A DNA stretch of 64,000 bases from Streptomyces sp. R302. GTDB taxonomy: Bacteria > Actinomycetota > Actinomycetes > Streptomycetales > Streptomycetaceae. Of this stretch, positions 1 through 9,623 are shown piece after piece. The stretch spans positions 713,378-777,377 of the forward strand of contig NZ_JABBGE010000002.1 in the NCBI RefSeq assembly GCF_012927245.1, written 5' to 3'. The first letter of the stretch is position 1; each line of letters opens with the position of its first letter. The notes beneath the pieces were generated by a model. That model saw only the letters and a list, made by a program, of their open reading frames with translations, ran no database searches and had not been told where the DNA came from. The translations under genes were made by a program, and so were the position numbers.

Positions 1-722
1 CGCGGACCGCCGCCCTGGTCTGCGTCGGGCTGCTCGTGGTGCCGCTGCTGCTCTCCTTCAGCCGGGGCGCGTGGATCGCGACGGTGCTGGCCTGCGGGAT
101 CCAGCTGCTCCTCGGCGGGGTGCGGCGGGCGGCGCGGGTGACGCTGGCGGTGGGCGCGCTCGCGGTGGTCCTCGTCGGCGGCTTCGGGCTCGGTTCGGAG
201 ATGGTGGAGGAGCGGGTCACCAGCATCACGCGGGTGACGGCGGCGCCGGACCAGTCGGTGACGGACCGGTACACGATGTGGGCGGCGGCCGGGCGGATGT
301 GGCGCTCCGAGCCGCTGACCGGCGTCGGCCTCAAGGGTTTCCCGCACTACCGGGACTCGAACGCCTCGGTGGCGCTCTCCGCGGGCAGCGACACGGCCGG
401 CGCGGGCGCGGGCTATCGGAAGCAGCCGCTGCTCTCCCCGCACAACATGTACCTGCTCGTCCTCAGCGAGCAGGGGCTCATCGGGCTGCTCGCGCTCGCC
501 GGGAGCTGGCTGGCGCTGCTCGTGGGCGCGCTGCGGCGGCGCCGGACGGGCGCGGAGTGCGCGCTCGTGGCGGGCGGGCTGCTGTCCTGGCAGCTGATCG
601 ACTTCTTCTACGCGGACATCGGCGGCCCGTCGACGGTGCTGATGTCGGTGGTCTTCGGCCTCGCCGCCTGGTGGGCCCTCGCGCCCCGCCCTGAGGGCCC
701 GCCGGAGGTGCGCGGTGCGTGA
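1..722 (+). CDS. O-antigen ligase/Wzy-like polysaccharide polymerase (5' partial)
   Basis: The reading frame is already open at base 3 and has no start inside the window, so the N-terminus is missing. What remains is a hydrophobic multi-pass membrane protein of about 240 residues. It has the large extracytoplasmic stretch with an SPHNMYL segment typical of the O-antigen ligase/Wzy (PF04932) family, followed by two or three more membrane helices. Members polymerise or ligate lipid-linked glycan units at the outer face of the membrane. It overlaps the next gene by 8 bp and heads an exopolysaccharide cluster running to about 9.9 kb. The family call rests on topology, the PHN motif and context; exact activity (polymerase or ligase) cannot be read from the sequence. 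Confidence 0.75.
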   Translation, partial: RTAALVCVGLLVVPLLLSFSRGAWIATVLACGIQLLLGGVRRAARVTLAVGALAVVLVGGFGLGSEMVEERVTSITRVTAAPDQSVTDRYTMWAAAGRMWRSEPLTGVGLKGFPHYRDSNASVALSAGSDTAGAGAGYRKQPLLSPHNMYLLVLSEQGLIGLLALAGSWLALLVGALRRRRTGAECALVAGGLLSWQLIDFFYADIGGPSTVLMSVVFGLAAWWALAPRPEGPPEVRGA

Positions 723-2793
723 CCCGTGGGCCGGTCCGCCGGATCCCACGGACGCGTACGTCGCGCCCCCGGGGCCCGGCGGCCCCGCCGTCCCGCCGCG
801 TCCGCCGCGCGGCGGACCCCTGACCGACCCCTGGTCCCCCATGCCCCCGGGCGCCACGGACTCCCCGTGCGCCCCGGGGGCCGCCGTGCTGCCGGGGGCC
901 GGTGCCTCGCCGCCGCCGGCCGGACTCAGCGGGGCGCGGCGGGTGCCGGTGCACCGCCCGGTGGGGCACACCCCCGCCTCCGACGTGTGGGCGCCCGCGC
1001 CGGTCGCTGCGGTCACCGCCCCACCGCCGTCCGCTCCCGCTCCCTCCCCCTCCCCCGCCCACACGCCGGTCGTGCGGAAGGGGCGGCGGGCGCACGCGCG
1101 GGCCAAGGTGCGGGCGGCGGCGGGCGGGCAGGGGCGGGGCTTCCTCGCGAAGGCGGCGGCCGTGACGGCGGCGCTGACGGCGCTCGGGGCGGTGCTCGGG
1201 CTCGTACGGGACCAGATCCTGGCCGGGTACTTCGGCGCGGGGGCGGAGACGGACGCCTTCCTGGTGGCGTGGACGGTGCCGGAGTTCGCGTCGACGCTGC
1301 TCATCGAGGACGCGATGGCGCTGATCCTGGTGCCGGCCTTCTCCCGCGCCCTGGCCCGCCGTTCGGGGGCGCGCTTCGGGGATCCCGTACGGGAGCTGGT
1401 GCGGGGGACGCTGCCGCGGCTCACCCTCTCCGTCGCCGCCGTCGCCGCCGTCCTGATCGCGGCCGCGCCCGCGGTCGTCCGGCTGCTCGCGCCGGGCCTC
1501 TCCGACGCGGCGCTCGCGGTGGACTGCACCCGGCTCACGGCGACCTGCGTCCTCACCTTCGCGCTGGTCGGCTACTGCTCGGCGGCGCTGCGGGCGCACC
1601 ACGTCTTCCTGCCGCCGGCCGCGATCTACGTGGCGTACAACGTCGGCATCATCGGCACCATGGTGCTCCTGCGCGAGCCGTGGGGGGTGCGGTCGGCCGC
1701 CGCCGGGGTCGCGGTCGGCGGGGTGTTCATGGTGCTGGTGCAGGCGCCGGCGCTCGTACGGGAGCTGCGGGCGCGGCCGGTGCCGTCGCGGGAGCCGGAG
1801 GCGCTCGCGCCGGGCTTCGCGGGGGACGGGCGGCTCGTGGTGCTCGGGCTGGTCGCGCCGGTGGTCGCCTTCTCGCTGATCCGGCAGTCGCAGACGCTGA
1901 TCGAGCGGTTCCTCGCCGCGCCGCTGCCGTCGGGCGCGATCTCGCACCTGAACTACGCGCAGAAGATCGCGCAGATGCCGATGATCCTGTCGCTGATGCT
2001 GTGCACGGTCAGCTTCCCGGTGGTCGCGCGGGCGCTGGCCGCGGGCGATCCGGAGGGGGCGCGGCGGCGGGTCGAGCGGGATCTGCTGCTCGCGGCGGTG
2101 GTGGTCCTGGTGGGCGCCTCCGTGGTGATCGCCGCCGCCCCGAAGATCGTCGAACTGCTTTTCCAGCGCGGCGAGTTCGACCGTGCGGACACGGTCGCCA
2201 CCGCCGCCGTCATGCGGGTCTACGCGCTCGGGCTGCTCGGCCAGACCATGGTCGGCGCCCTCGTCCGCTGCTACTTCTCCGCCGCCCGCCCCCTCTGGTA
2301 CCCGGCCGCCGCGATGGCCGCCGGGCTCGCCGCCACCGCCGCCGCCGGAGTGCCCGGTGCCGCCGCCTGGGGCGCCGTCGGCCTCGCCGCCGCCAACGCC
2401 CTCGGCATCACGGTCACCGCCGTCCTGCTGCTGTGCGGCGCCCACCGGCAGACCGTGCCGGTCCGGCCCGACCGGCTCGGCGAGGGCCTGCTGCGGCTCG
2501 CCACGGCGGGCGCCTGGGCGACCGGCGCGGGCTGGCTCTGCTCGGTGGCGATCGGCCCGCCGCTGGTCTCCCTCGCCGTCGCGGTCCTCGTCGTCGCCGC
2601 CGTCTTCCTCGTCTTCCTCGCCTGCGCCGCCAAGGCGCCGGAGATCCCTCCCCTCCCCCACGCCGCCACCCGACGCCGAAGGACCGACCATGCCCGCCCC
2701 CACCGCGCTGCGCCGACTGCTGCCGAAGCCGCCCCTGTGGGCGAAGCCGCCCCTGTGGGTGGCGATGTACCACTCGATCACGGACACCGCTGA
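715..2793 (+). CDS. MurJ/MviN-family lipid-linked oligosaccharide flippase
   Basis: This is a 692-residue integral membrane protein. The first 130 or so residues are proline-rich and disordered. The MviN/MurJ (MOP superfamily) core follows, opening with a segment containing LGAVLGLVRDQILAGYFG and continuing through roughly fourteen hydrophobic helices. The family flips lipid-linked glycan precursors across the membrane. Next to a polymerase, a chain-length regulator and a glycosyltransferase it is more likely the flippase of this exopolysaccharide pathway than the housekeeping peptidoglycan MurJ. The GTG start lies inside the preceding gene (8-bp overlap). The charged 3' end overlaps the following deacetylase gene by about 104 bp, which is unusually long. 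Confidence 0.85.
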   Translation: MRDPWAGPPDPTDAYVAPPGPGGPAVPPRPPRGGPLTDPWSPMPPGATDSPCAPGAAVLPGAGASPPPAGLSGARRVPVHRPVGHTPASDVWAPAPVAAVTAPPPSAPAPSPSPAHTPVVRKGRRAHARAKVRAAAGGQGRGFLAKAAAVTAALTALGAVLGLVRDQILAGYFGAGAETDAFLVAWTVPEFASTLLIEDAMALILVPAFSRALARRSGARFGDPVRELVRGTLPRLTLSVAAVAAVLIAAAPAVVRLLAPGLSDAALAVDCTRLTATCVLTFALVGYCSAALRAHHVFLPPAAIYVAYNVGIIGTMVLLREPWGVRSAAAGVAVGGVFMVLVQAPALVRELRARPVPSREPEALAPGFAGDGRLVVLGLVAPVVAFSLIRQSQTLIERFLAAPLPSGAISHLNYAQKIAQMPMILSLMLCTVSFPVVARALAAGDPEGARRRVERDLLLAAVVVLVGASVVIAAAPKIVELLFQRGEFDRADTVATAAVMRVYALGLLGQTMVGALVRCYFSAARPLWYPAAAMAAGLAATAAAGVPGAAAWGAVGLAAANALGITVTAVLLLCGAHRQTVPVRPDRLGEGLLRLATAGAWATGAGWLCSVAIGPPLVSLAVAVLVVAAVFLVFLACAAKAPEIPPLPHAATRRRRTDHARPHRAAPTAAEAAPVGEAAPVGGDVPLDHGHR

Positions 2794-3493
2794 CGACCCG
2801 TACCGGGTGACGGTCTCCCCCGTGCGCTTCGCCCGCCAGCTCCACTGGCTCGGCGACCGCGGTCTGCGCGGGGTCTCGGTGCGGGAACTGCTCGCCGCCA
2901 CCGCCGCGGGACGCGCCAGGGGCCTCGTCGGCCTCACCTTCGACGACGGCTACGCCGACTTCCTCGACTCGGCGCTGCCGCTGCTGCGCCGTCACGGCTT
3001 CACCGCCACGGTCTACGTCCTGGCGGGCCGGCTCGGCGGCGTCAACGACTGGGACGCCGACGGCCCGCGCAAGCCGCTGCTCACCGAGGAGGGCATCGAG
3101 CGGATCGCCGGCGCCGGCATGGAGATCGGCTCGCACGGACTGACGCACCGCCGCCTCACCGAGGCCGACGACGCCACCCTCGCCGACGAGACCCGGCGCT
3201 CCCGGGCCCTCCTGGAGGAGATCACCGGCGGCCCGGTGGACGGCTTCTGCTACCCGTACGGGGCGGTCGACCCGCGCGTGGTCCGCGCCGTCCGCAAGGC
3301 CGGGTACGGACACGCCTGCGCCATCGACCCCGGCCCGCTGACCAGCGCCCACGCCCTGCCCCGCGTCCACATCGGCGAGGACGACACCTCGTGGCGGCTC
3401 ACCGCGAAGCGGGCCCTGCACCCGCTGCGCCGCCGCCACCCCACCGAACTGGTCCCCGCGCGGACCGGCCCGGCCGCGGCGGTGCTCGGATGA
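2690..3493 (+). CDS. polysaccharide deacetylase (NodB/CE4 family)
   Basis: A 267-residue protein with the NodB homology fold. The first catalytic motif LTFDDGYADF supplies the metal-binding Asp pair, and EIGSHGLTHRRL supplies the second motif with its histidines. CE4 enzymes remove N- or O-acetyl groups from glycans such as peptidoglycan, chitin or exopolysaccharide. The ATG at 2690 has GAAGGA at good spacing, so the frame starts inside the 3' end of the flippase gene. There is no clear signal peptide, so it may act on cytoplasmic or membrane-proximal substrates. It joins the next gene by an ATGA overlap, consistent with a translationally coupled exopolysaccharide operon. Confidence 0.85.
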   Translation: MPAPTALRRLLPKPPLWAKPPLWVAMYHSITDTADDPYRVTVSPVRFARQLHWLGDRGLRGVSVRELLAATAAGRARGLVGLTFDDGYADFLDSALPLLRRHGFTATVYVLAGRLGGVNDWDADGPRKPLLTEEGIERIAGAGMEIGSHGLTHRRLTEADDATLADETRRSRALLEEITGGPVDGFCYPYGAVDPRVVRAVRKAGYGHACAIDPGPLTSAHALPRVHIGEDDTSWRLTAKRALHPLRRRHPTELVPARTGPAAAVLG

Positions 3494-4683
3494 GCGCCCG
3501 CGGGAAGAGCGGGGGCGGGAAGAGCGCCCGCGGGAAGAGCGGCCGTCTGAAGGTGCTGCACGTCATCACCGGCCTCGGCATCGGCGGCGCCGAGCAGCAG
3601 CTCCGCCTCCTGCTGCGCCACCTCCCCGTCCAGGGCCGGGTGGTGACGCTCACCAACCCCGGCCCGGTCGCGCTCGGCATCGAGGCCGACGGCACCCCGG
3701 TCACCCACCTCGGCATGACCGGGAACCGGGACCTCGGCGCGCTGCCCCGGCTCGCCCGGCTGATCCGCGAGGGCGGCTACGACCTCGTCCACACCCACCT
3801 GTACCGGGCCTGCGTCTACGGCCGGCTCGCCGCCCGGCTCGGCGGCGTCCGCCGGGTCATCGCCACCGAGCACTCGCTCGGGGAGTCGCAGATCGAGGGC
3901 CGCCCGCTGTCGACGGGCACCCGCGCGCTCTACCTGGCCTCGGAGCGGCTCGGCACCTCCACGGTCGCGGTTTCGGCGAGCGTGGCCCGCCGGCTCGCCG
4001 ACTGGGGGGTGGCACCCGACCGGATCCAGGTGGTGCCGAACGGCATCGAGACCGGCCGCTTCGCCTTCGCCCCCCGTGCCCGCCGGCTCACCCGGGGCGT
4101 CCTCGGCATCCCCGAGGACGCCTTCGTGGTCGGCGGCGTCGGGCGGCTCGCGCCCGGCAAGCGGTTCGACCGGCTGATCCGGGCGGTGGCCTCGGTACCG
4201 GAGGCGCGGCTCCTCCTCGTCGGCGACGGCGAGCGCCGCGAGGAGCTGCGCGCGGTGGCCCGCGAGTGCGGCGCGGCCGGCCGGGTGCTGTTCTTCGGCG
4301 CCTGCGAGGACCCGCCGCTGGACGGGCCCGCGGGCCCGATGCTCCCCGAACTCCTCGCCGCCATGGACGTCTTCGTCTCCACCTCGCCCGACGAGACCTT
4401 CGGGCTCGCCGTCGTCGAGGCGCTCGCCGCCGGACTGCCCGTGCTGTACGTGGCGTGCCCGGCGATCGAGGACCTGCCCGCCGACGCGGCGCCCGGCGCC
4501 CGCCGGATCGGCGAGTCGGTGCCCGAACTGATCGGCGCCCTGCACCGGCTGCGGGCCGTGCACGGCCCCCGGCCCGTACGCCTGCCCGCCCCGGCCGCCG
4601 CCCGGCGCTACGACATCGCGCACAGCGCCGACCGGCTGATGACCCTCTACGACCAGGCCGTCCACGGCCGCCCCGGCCCGTGA
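3490..4683 (+). CDS. GT4-type glycosyltransferase
   Basis: A 397-residue GT-B fold glycosyltransferase. The N-terminal domain opens with VLHVITGLGIGGAEQQL, the usual start of group 1/GT4 enzymes. The C-terminal domain carries a VGGVGRLAPGKRFDRLI segment and the donor-binding ETFGLAVVEALAAGLPV motif with its E-x7-E spacing. It should transfer a sugar from an NDP-sugar onto a lipid-linked acceptor in the exopolysaccharide pathway. The first 17 residues are a lysine/glycine-rich repeat of RGKSG units that is not part of the fold. The start ATG overlaps the upstream stop codon (ATGA). The specific sugar cannot be inferred. Confidence 0.9.
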   Translation: MSARGKSGGGKSARGKSGRLKVLHVITGLGIGGAEQQLRLLLRHLPVQGRVVTLTNPGPVALGIEADGTPVTHLGMTGNRDLGALPRLARLIREGGYDLVHTHLYRACVYGRLAARLGGVRRVIATEHSLGESQIEGRPLSTGTRALYLASERLGTSTVAVSASVARRLADWGVAPDRIQVVPNGIETGRFAFAPRARRLTRGVLGIPEDAFVVGGVGRLAPGKRFDRLIRAVASVPEARLLLVGDGERREELRAVARECGAAGRVLFFGACEDPPLDGPAGPMLPELLAAMDVFVSTSPDETFGLAVVEALAAGLPVLYVACPAIEDLPADAAPGARRIGESVPELIGALHRLRAVHGPRPVRLPAPAAARRYDIAHSADRLMTLYDQAVHGRPGP

Positions 4684-4728
4684 ACCCACCGCCCGAACCC
4701 CCTGCCCGCCCCAGCGAGAGAGCCCGTC

Positions 4729-5397
4729 ATGACCACCACCCCACCCCGCGCCGTACGACTGCCCGCCCCCCTGCGCTCCCCCGGCCGCTGGGCGGTGCTG
4801 CCCGCCGCCGTGGTCGCCGGAGCCGTACTCGGCGGCGGCTACGGGGCCCTGAAGACCCCCGAGTACGCCGCCACCAGTCACGTCATCGTCGTCCCCGGCG
4901 AGAAGTCCGACCCGGCGGCGGCGCTCGGCTTCGCGCAGGCGTACGGCCGGGTCGCCACCGACATCGCGGTCACCGGCGACGCCCAGGTGTGGGCCGGGGT
5001 GACCGCCGCCACCCTCCGCGAGAGCGTCCAGGCCGAGACCTCCCCGGACGCCCCGATGATCTCCATCACCGCCCGCGCCTCGAAGCCCTCCAAGGCGGTG
5101 TCGATCGCCGACGGGGTGGCCCGCTCGCTCGTCCTCAACTCCTCGCACGTCGCCGGCAGCACCGGCGTCAAGGTCGTCCAGTTCTCCCGCGCGACCAAGC
5201 CGGCCGCCCCCGTGTCGCCGTCCGCGCCGCTCTCCGCCCTCGTCGGCGCCTGCGCCGGCGGGCTGCTCGGCGGGCTCGCGCTGCTCGTCCGCCCGAAGCG
5301 GGCCGCCACGCGCGCCGAGGGCCGCCACTCCCGCCCGGCGGCGGCCGCGGCTGCCGCGGTGCCCGCGCCCGCCGCCCACCAGCCGGAGGCGGTGTGA
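4729..5397 (+). CDS. Wzz-like chain-length determinant/polysaccharide co-polymerase
   Basis: A 222-residue protein with two membrane segments, one near residues 25-45 and one near residues 165-190. Between them lies an extracytoplasmic domain beginning with the PEYAATSHVIVVPGE segment characteristic of the Wzz/Lipopolysaccharide biosynthesis (PF02706) family. Such proteins set chain length during Wzy-dependent polymerisation. There is no attached tyrosine-kinase domain, and the C-terminus after the second helix is a short alanine-rich tail. It sits 45 bp after the glycosyltransferase gene and overlaps the next gene's GTG start, so it belongs to the same operon. Confidence 0.8.
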   Translation: MTTTPPRAVRLPAPLRSPGRWAVLPAAVVAGAVLGGGYGALKTPEYAATSHVIVVPGEKSDPAAALGFAQAYGRVATDIAVTGDAQVWAGVTAATLRESVQAETSPDAPMISITARASKPSKAVSIADGVARSLVLNSSHVAGSTGVKVVQFSRATKPAAPVSPSAPLSALVGACAGGLLGGLALLVRPKRAATRAEGRHSRPAAAAAAAVPAPAAHQPEAV

Positions 5398-6542
5398 CCT
5401 TGGGAAGAACCCTGCGGACCGAGCTCTGCCGCGACACGGAGGCCTTCGGCCGCCTGGCGGCCGAATGGACGGCGCTGTACGGGCGCTGCTCCTCGGCGAC
5501 CCCCTTCCAGTCCCACTCCTGGCTGCACTCCTGGTGGGTGTCGTACGGCCGTCCCGGCGCGCTGCGGGTGGTGCTCGTGCGGGACGGGTCCGGCGCGCTC
5601 GTCGCGGCGGCGCCCCTGATGCGGGCGCGCGGGCCGCTGCCCGTGCTCACCCAGCTCGGCGGCGCCATCACCGACTTCACCGACGTCCTCCTCGACGACG
5701 AGCGTCCCGAGGCGGCCGCCGCCCTCGCCGACGCCGTCGCCCGCACGGCCCGGGGCGCCGTCGTCGACCTGCGGGAGGTACGGCCCGGCGCCGCCGCCGA
5801 ACGGGTCTTCGCGCACTGGCGCGGGCCGCGCCGCCGGCTCCCCGACTCGCTGTGCCTGGAGCTGCCCGCCGTCCCCATGGAGGGCCTGCTCGAACGGATC
5901 CCGTCAGGGAAGGCCCAGCGGGTCCGCGCCAAGCTGCGCAAACTCGACGCGCTCGGCATCGACGCGCACGTGGTCACGGGCCCCGACGTGCCCGCCGCCC
6001 TCGACCGCCTCCTCACCCTCCACCGCCTCCAGTGGCGGGGCCGCGGGGTGACCGCCGAGCACACCAGCGAGCGGTTCGCCCAGCACCTGACCCGGGCGGT
6101 GCGGCCCATGGTGGAGCGCGGCGACGCGATGGTCACCGAGTTCCGGCTCGGCGGGGACGTCGTCGCCGCCGACCTTACCCTGATGTCCCCGCGCCTCGCC
6201 GGCGGCTACCTGTACGGCGCCGACCCGGTGCTGCGGGAGCGGAAGGTCGACGTCGCCGCGATGCTGCTGCGGCACGGGGCCCGCGAGACCAGCGCGGGCG
6301 GCCGGGCCACCCTGAGCATGCTGCGGGGCAGCGAACCGTACAAGCAGCACTGGCGGCCCGAGCCGGTCCGCAACCGGCGGCTGCTGCTCACCGGCCGCGG
6401 TACGGCCCCGCTCCTGTGGCTCCACGCGGGCGCGGCGGACGCGCGGCGCTGGGCGGCCCGGCAGGCGCGGGAGCGGGCCTGGGTCGGCCGGCTCCTCGCC
6501 CGCCTCCCCGGCCGCGCGCCCGCGTCCGTGCCGGGCGGCTGA
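5394..6542 (+). CDS. GNAT acetyltransferase of the CelD/BioF2-like family
   Basis: A 382-residue protein of the GNAT superfamily branch often named CelD or BioF2-like (PF13480). It opens with [15 protein letters not shown] and contains [17 protein letters not shown] in the N-terminal half. The C-terminal acyltransferase half has [20 protein letters not shown] followed by [18 protein letters not shown]. Members occur in exopolysaccharide and cellulose-type clusters, where they are thought to acylate the glycan or its precursors. The GTG start at 5394 overlaps the stop of the preceding gene. It is the last gene of the rightward run before a convergent glycosidase gene. The acyl donor and acceptor are unknown. 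Confidence 0.8.
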   Translation: MTLGRTLRTELCRDTEAFGRLAAEWTALYGRCSSATPFQSHSWLHSWWVSYGRPGALRVVLVRDGSGALVAAAPLMRARGPLPVLTQLGGAITDFTDVLLDDERPEAAAALADAVARTARGAVVDLREVRPGAAAERVFAHWRGPRRRLPDSLCLELPAVPMEGLLERIPSGKAQRVRAKLRKLDALGIDAHVVTGPDVPAALDRLLTLHRLQWRGRGVTAEHTSERFAQHLTRAVRPMVERGDAMVTEFRLGGDVVAADLTLMSPRLAGGYLYGADPVLRERKVDVAAMLLRHGARETSAGGRATLSMLRGSEPYKQHWRPEPVRNRRLLLTGRGTAPLLWLHAGAADARRWAARQARERAWVGRLLARLPGRAPASVPGG

Positions 6543-6545
6543 CCG

Positions 6546-8159
6546 TCAGAACGGCCAGACGCCGTTGAGGGCCTCCTTCCAGACGAGGTTCAGGTCCAGG
6601 CCGAGGTCGAGGTCGAGCTTCGGCTCGTCCTTCCACCCGGTCTCCTTGGGCACACACACCGGCCCACCGATCCAGCTCTCCACCCACTCCCCGAGCTCGA
6701 CCTTCCAACAGTCGGGCTTGGGCTCGGGCTTGGGCTCCGGCTTGGGTTCCGGCTTCGGCTCGGGCTTGGGTTCCGGCTTCGGCTCGGGCTTGGGCTCGGG
6801 CTTGGGTTCCGGCTTCGGCTCAGGCTTCGGTTCCGGCTTGGGCTCAGGCTTCGGTTCCGGCTTCGGTTCCGGCTTCGGCTCGGGCTTCGGTTCCGGCTTG
6901 GGCTCAGGCTTGGGTTCCGGCTTCGGCTCGGGCTTCGGCTCGGGCTTCGGCTCGGGCTTGGGCTCGGGCTTGGGCTCAGGCTTGGGCTCAGGCTTCGGCT
7001 CGGGAACCGTCGGATCCACGGGATCCACAGGGTCAACCGGATCCACCGGATCCACCGGGTCAACGGGGTCAACCGGGTCGACAGGATCCACGGGGTCGAC
7101 GGGGTCAACCGGGTCGACAGGATCCACCGGCACCGAAGGCGGCTCCGCCCCGTACAGCATCTCCCGGAAGACCCGTGACGACTCCGGATTGTCGTCGCAC
7201 TGCCAGACGCCGTGCGGGCAATAGTCCGTGATGGTGTGGTAGAGCGGCTTGTGCTGCCGGATCCATTCCAGCATGCGCCGCATGTACGTCGGGTTGTCGC
7301 CGTTCCGGAAGAGCCCCCATTCGGGGTAGGAGATCTGCTTTCCGTGCTCGGCGGCGAAATCGACCTGCTTCTGGAGTCCGTACGGCTCGTCGACGTGCCG
7401 GTCGAAATCCGCGCCGGGCGGCTGGTCGTACGAGTCCATGCCGATGATGTCGACGACGTCGTCGCCGGGATAGCACTCGGTCCACGGCACCGCGTCCCGG
7501 CCCCGGCTGGGGTTGAAGTCGAAGCGGAACCGCTGGCCGGGCACGGACCGCATGGTCGTGACGATCCGGTTCCAGTACTTCTTCCAGGCCGTCGGGTCGG
7601 GTCCGCACCGGTGGGTGTAGGTGGTGCCGTTCATCTCCCAGCCGAGGACGAGGACCGGGTCCAGGGCGCCCGCCTCGACGAGCCGCCGCGCGAGCGTGCG
7701 GAAGTGGTGGTCGTAGTAGCCGGCCGCGCCGAGCTGGAGCTGGCGGCGTACCTCCTGGTCGGAGACGCCTGCCTCGTTCCGTTCGAGCATGGGGACGTTG
7801 AGGACGAAGATCCGGTCGCGTTTGGTGTTGCGCCAGTCGGCCCAGGCGTCGAGGAAGCCGGGCGGGCCCTCGATGTTGGACCAGAGGTCGCCGGGCAGGT
7901 AGGTGTGGCCGACGCGGAGCTCGCGGCCGCCGAGCCAGCGTTCCAGCTCGGCGATCCGGCGGACGCCCCGCGAACCGGAATCGAGGAAGGCGCCCATGGC
8001 CGTGGCGGCCGGGAGAGTCGGACCGGGGTCCTCCGTCGTGGCGGACGCGGCGGCGTGAGCGGGTGCCGACAGCACGACCGAACCCGATACGAGGAGACCG
8101 GCGGTGATCACCCCCAGCCATTTCCGTCTTCTTCTCGGTGTTCCTCCGACAGGCTCCAT
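6546..8159 (-). CDS. secreted GH26-like glycoside hydrolase with VDP and EPKP repeats
   Basis: A 537-residue secreted protein. A twin-positive N-terminus (RRRRKW) and hydrophobic segment end at an AHAA signal-peptidase site. The catalytic domain (roughly residues 45-345) resembles the GH26 mannanase/glucanase fold. GWEMNG would carry the acid/base Glu and YPEWGL the nucleophile Glu. It is followed by tandem VDP repeats and then a long run of EPKP repeats, likely an extended wall-spanning linker. The C-terminal 50 residues (two cysteines, a [11 protein letters not shown] segment and an acidic DLDLGLDL tail) are not recognisable. It faces the exopolysaccharide operon convergently and may trim or release that polymer. 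Confidence 0.8.
   Translation of the reverse strand: MEPVGGTPRRRRKWLGVITAGLLVSGSVVLSAPAHAAASATTEDPGPTLPAATAMGAFLDSGSRGVRRIAELERWLGGRELRVGHTYLPGDLWSNIEGPPGFLDAWADWRNTKRDRIFVLNVPMLERNEAGVSDQEVRRQLQLGAAGYYDHHFRTLARRLVEAGALDPVLVLGWEMNGTTYTHRCGPDPTAWKKYWNRIVTTMRSVPGQRFRFDFNPSRGRDAVPWTECYPGDDVVDIIGMDSYDQPPGADFDRHVDEPYGLQKQVDFAAEHGKQISYPEWGLFRNGDNPTYMRRMLEWIRQHKPLYHTITDYCPHGVWQCDDNPESSRVFREMLYGAEPPSVPVDPVDPVDPVDPVDPVDPVDPVDPVDPVDPVDPVDPVDPTVPEPKPEPKPEPKPEPKPEPKPEPKPEPKPEPKPEPKPEPKPEPKPEPKPEPKPEPKPEPKPEPKPEPKPEPKPEPKPEPKPEPKPEPKPEPKPEPKPDCWKVELGEWVESWIGGPVCVPKETGWKDEPKLDLDLGLDLNLVWKEALNGVWPF
6714..7008 (-). repeat. EPKP-coding minisatellite
   Basis: This is a tandem array of 12-bp units that differ mainly at synonymous wobble bases (ggcttg/ggcttc, ggctc/ggttcc on the plus strand). 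It encodes a proline/lysine/glutamate linker in the GH26 protein. Because it is so regular, the opposite strand also stays open and reads as a GSGLGS-type repeat, which is not a gene. Confidence 0.9.
7009..7130 (-). repeat. VDP-coding 9-bp tandem repeat
   Basis: Tandem 9-bp units encode about twelve Val-Asp-Pro tripeptides between the GH26 catalytic domain and the EPKP array. Units vary only at wobble positions, which suggests expansion by slippage or unequal recombination. Confidence 0.85.
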
Positions 8160-8318
8160 GGCCGCTCCTTCAGGCGCGCGCCCTTTGACGCACAGTCAAT
8201 CTGATGTTCTGAAAGTATTCCTAATGAGCCGACCGTGAACTCGGCTTCCCTCCGCTCCGTAGTCCATTAGAGGATTTCATCGCCCAGTCGGGCCACCCGA
8301 GATGAAGGGTCCTTGGCC

Positions 8319-9623
8319 GTGCCGCCTTTCGACACCCGCGTTCCCGCAGTCCTCGTGCGGCTCGACCGGAACCCCTTCCACCACGGAACCCTCGGCGCCG
8401 CCCGCTCCCTGGGCCGGGCCGGGATCCCCGTGCACGCGGTCGTCGAGTCCACCGACAGCCCCGTCGCCCGCTCGCGGTACGTCCGCTCGGTCCGCGCCCG
8501 GCCCGCCACCGCGACCTCCACCGAGCTGGCCGGGCTGCTGCTCCGGATCGCCGGGGAGGTCACCGACGCCCCGTCAGCTTCCGTGCTCGCCGTCCCGCTG
8601 GACGACGTCAGCGCCCTCGCGCTCGCCCGCCGCCGGACCGAACTCGCGGGCAGGATCCTGCTGCCCGACCGGACCGAGGAGCAGCTGCTGCGGGTCGCGG
8701 ACAAGGCCCGGCTCGCCGAGGTCTGCGCCGGGCTCGGCCTGCCCCACCCCCGTACCGAACTCCCCGCCGGCGCCGAGGAGGCCGCCGCCATGGCCTGGTC
8801 GCTCGGCCTGCCGGTGGTCGCCAAGTGGAGCCGCCCCTGGCTGCTGCCCGCCGGCTCCGGCCTGCGCAGTACGACGATCCTCCGCTCGCTCGCCGAGGTG
8901 CGGGAGCTGTACCGCCGCACCCCGCAGGCCGGCAGTCGGCTGCTGCTCCAGGAGCTGCTGCCGCCGGGCCGGGGCCTCGACTGGTTCTTCCACGGGTACG
9001 CGGACTCCGCCGGCCGCTGCGCCGCCGGGGCCACCGGTCGCAAGGAGCGGTCCTGGCCGGACGGCGCCGGGCTCACCGCCGTCGGCCGCTGGGCGCCCAA
9101 TCCGGAGGTGGACCGGCTCGCCCGCGGACTGCTCGAAGCGCTCGGGCACCGGGGCGTGTGCGACCTCGACTTCCGCCTCGACCCGGACACCGGCGCGTAC
9201 CACCTGCTCGACTTCAACCCCCGCCCCGGCGCCCAGTTCCGGCTCTTCGCCGACCGCCGTGGCCTCGACGTGGTGCGGGCCCTGCACCTGGACCTCACCG
9301 GCCGGCCGGTGCCGCCGCTCTCCCCCGCGTACGGCCGCCGGTTCGTCGTCGAGAACTACGCGGCGCTCTCGCTGCTCGCCTCCCCGCGCCGCCGGTACGC
9401 CCCCGAGCCCGGCGCCGCCCGGCGGCCCGCCGAGCGCGCCTGGTTCGCCGCCGACGACCCGGCGCCCGCGCTCGCCATGGGCCGCGCCTGGCTCGCCCAT
9501 CTGCTGCGCCGGGCCCTGGCGGCGGTCCGGCGGCGGCTCGCGGCCCGCCGGCCCCGGCACCCGGCCACCCTCCCCGGCCCCGCGAGCCGCCCCTCCTCCT
9601 CCACCCGGCTCACCCGGCGATGA
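8319..9623 (+). CDS. ATP-grasp carboxylate-amine ligase-like protein
   Basis: A 434-residue protein with an ATP-grasp architecture. An N-terminal Rossmann-like half begins PAVLVRLDRNPFHHGTLGAARSLGRAG. A GLPVVAKWSRP segment fits the ATP-grasp lysine strand, and VCDLDFRLD followed by HLLDFNPRPGAQFRLF supplies the Mg-ATP-binding acidic and Asn residues near residue 300. The family joins a carboxylate to an amine or similar nucleophile through an acyl phosphate. I prefer the GTG at 8319, which is 9 nt after AAGGG, over an in-frame TTG at 8313. It ends in an ATGA overlap with a flavoprotein remnant, and lies at the edge of the exopolysaccharide cluster. Substrate unknown. Confidence 0.75.
   Translation: MPPFDTRVPAVLVRLDRNPFHHGTLGAARSLGRAGIPVHAVVESTDSPVARSRYVRSVRARPATATSTELAGLLLRIAGEVTDAPSASVLAVPLDDVSALALARRRTELAGRILLPDRTEEQLLRVADKARLAEVCAGLGLPHPRTELPAGAEEAAAMAWSLGLPVVAKWSRPWLLPAGSGLRSTTILRSLAEVRELYRRTPQAGSRLLLQELLPPGRGLDWFFHGYADSAGRCAAGATGRKERSWPDGAGLTAVGRWAPNPEVDRLARGLLEALGHRGVCDLDFRLDPDTGAYHLLDFNPRPGAQFRLFADRRGLDVVRALHLDLTGRPVPPLSPAYGRRFVVENYAALSLLASPRRRYAPEPGAARRPAERAWFAADDPAPALAMGRAWLAHLLRRALAAVRRRLAARRPRHPATLPGPASRPSSSTRLTRR

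Noticed and set aside
478..2937. Long minus-strand open frame across the polymerase and flippase genes
   Set aside because: Arginine/glycine-rich low-complexity product typical of antisense frames in GC-rich DNA; the plus-strand frames encode recognisable membrane proteins.
6714..7130. CRISPR array
   Set aside because: The repeats are contiguous coding units without spacers.
6565..7224. Plus-strand open frame encoding a [14 protein letters not shown] repeat protein
   Set aside because: It is the mirror of the EPKP array; the minus-strand frame has a signal peptide and a GH26-like catalytic domain, so the plus frame is a shadow.
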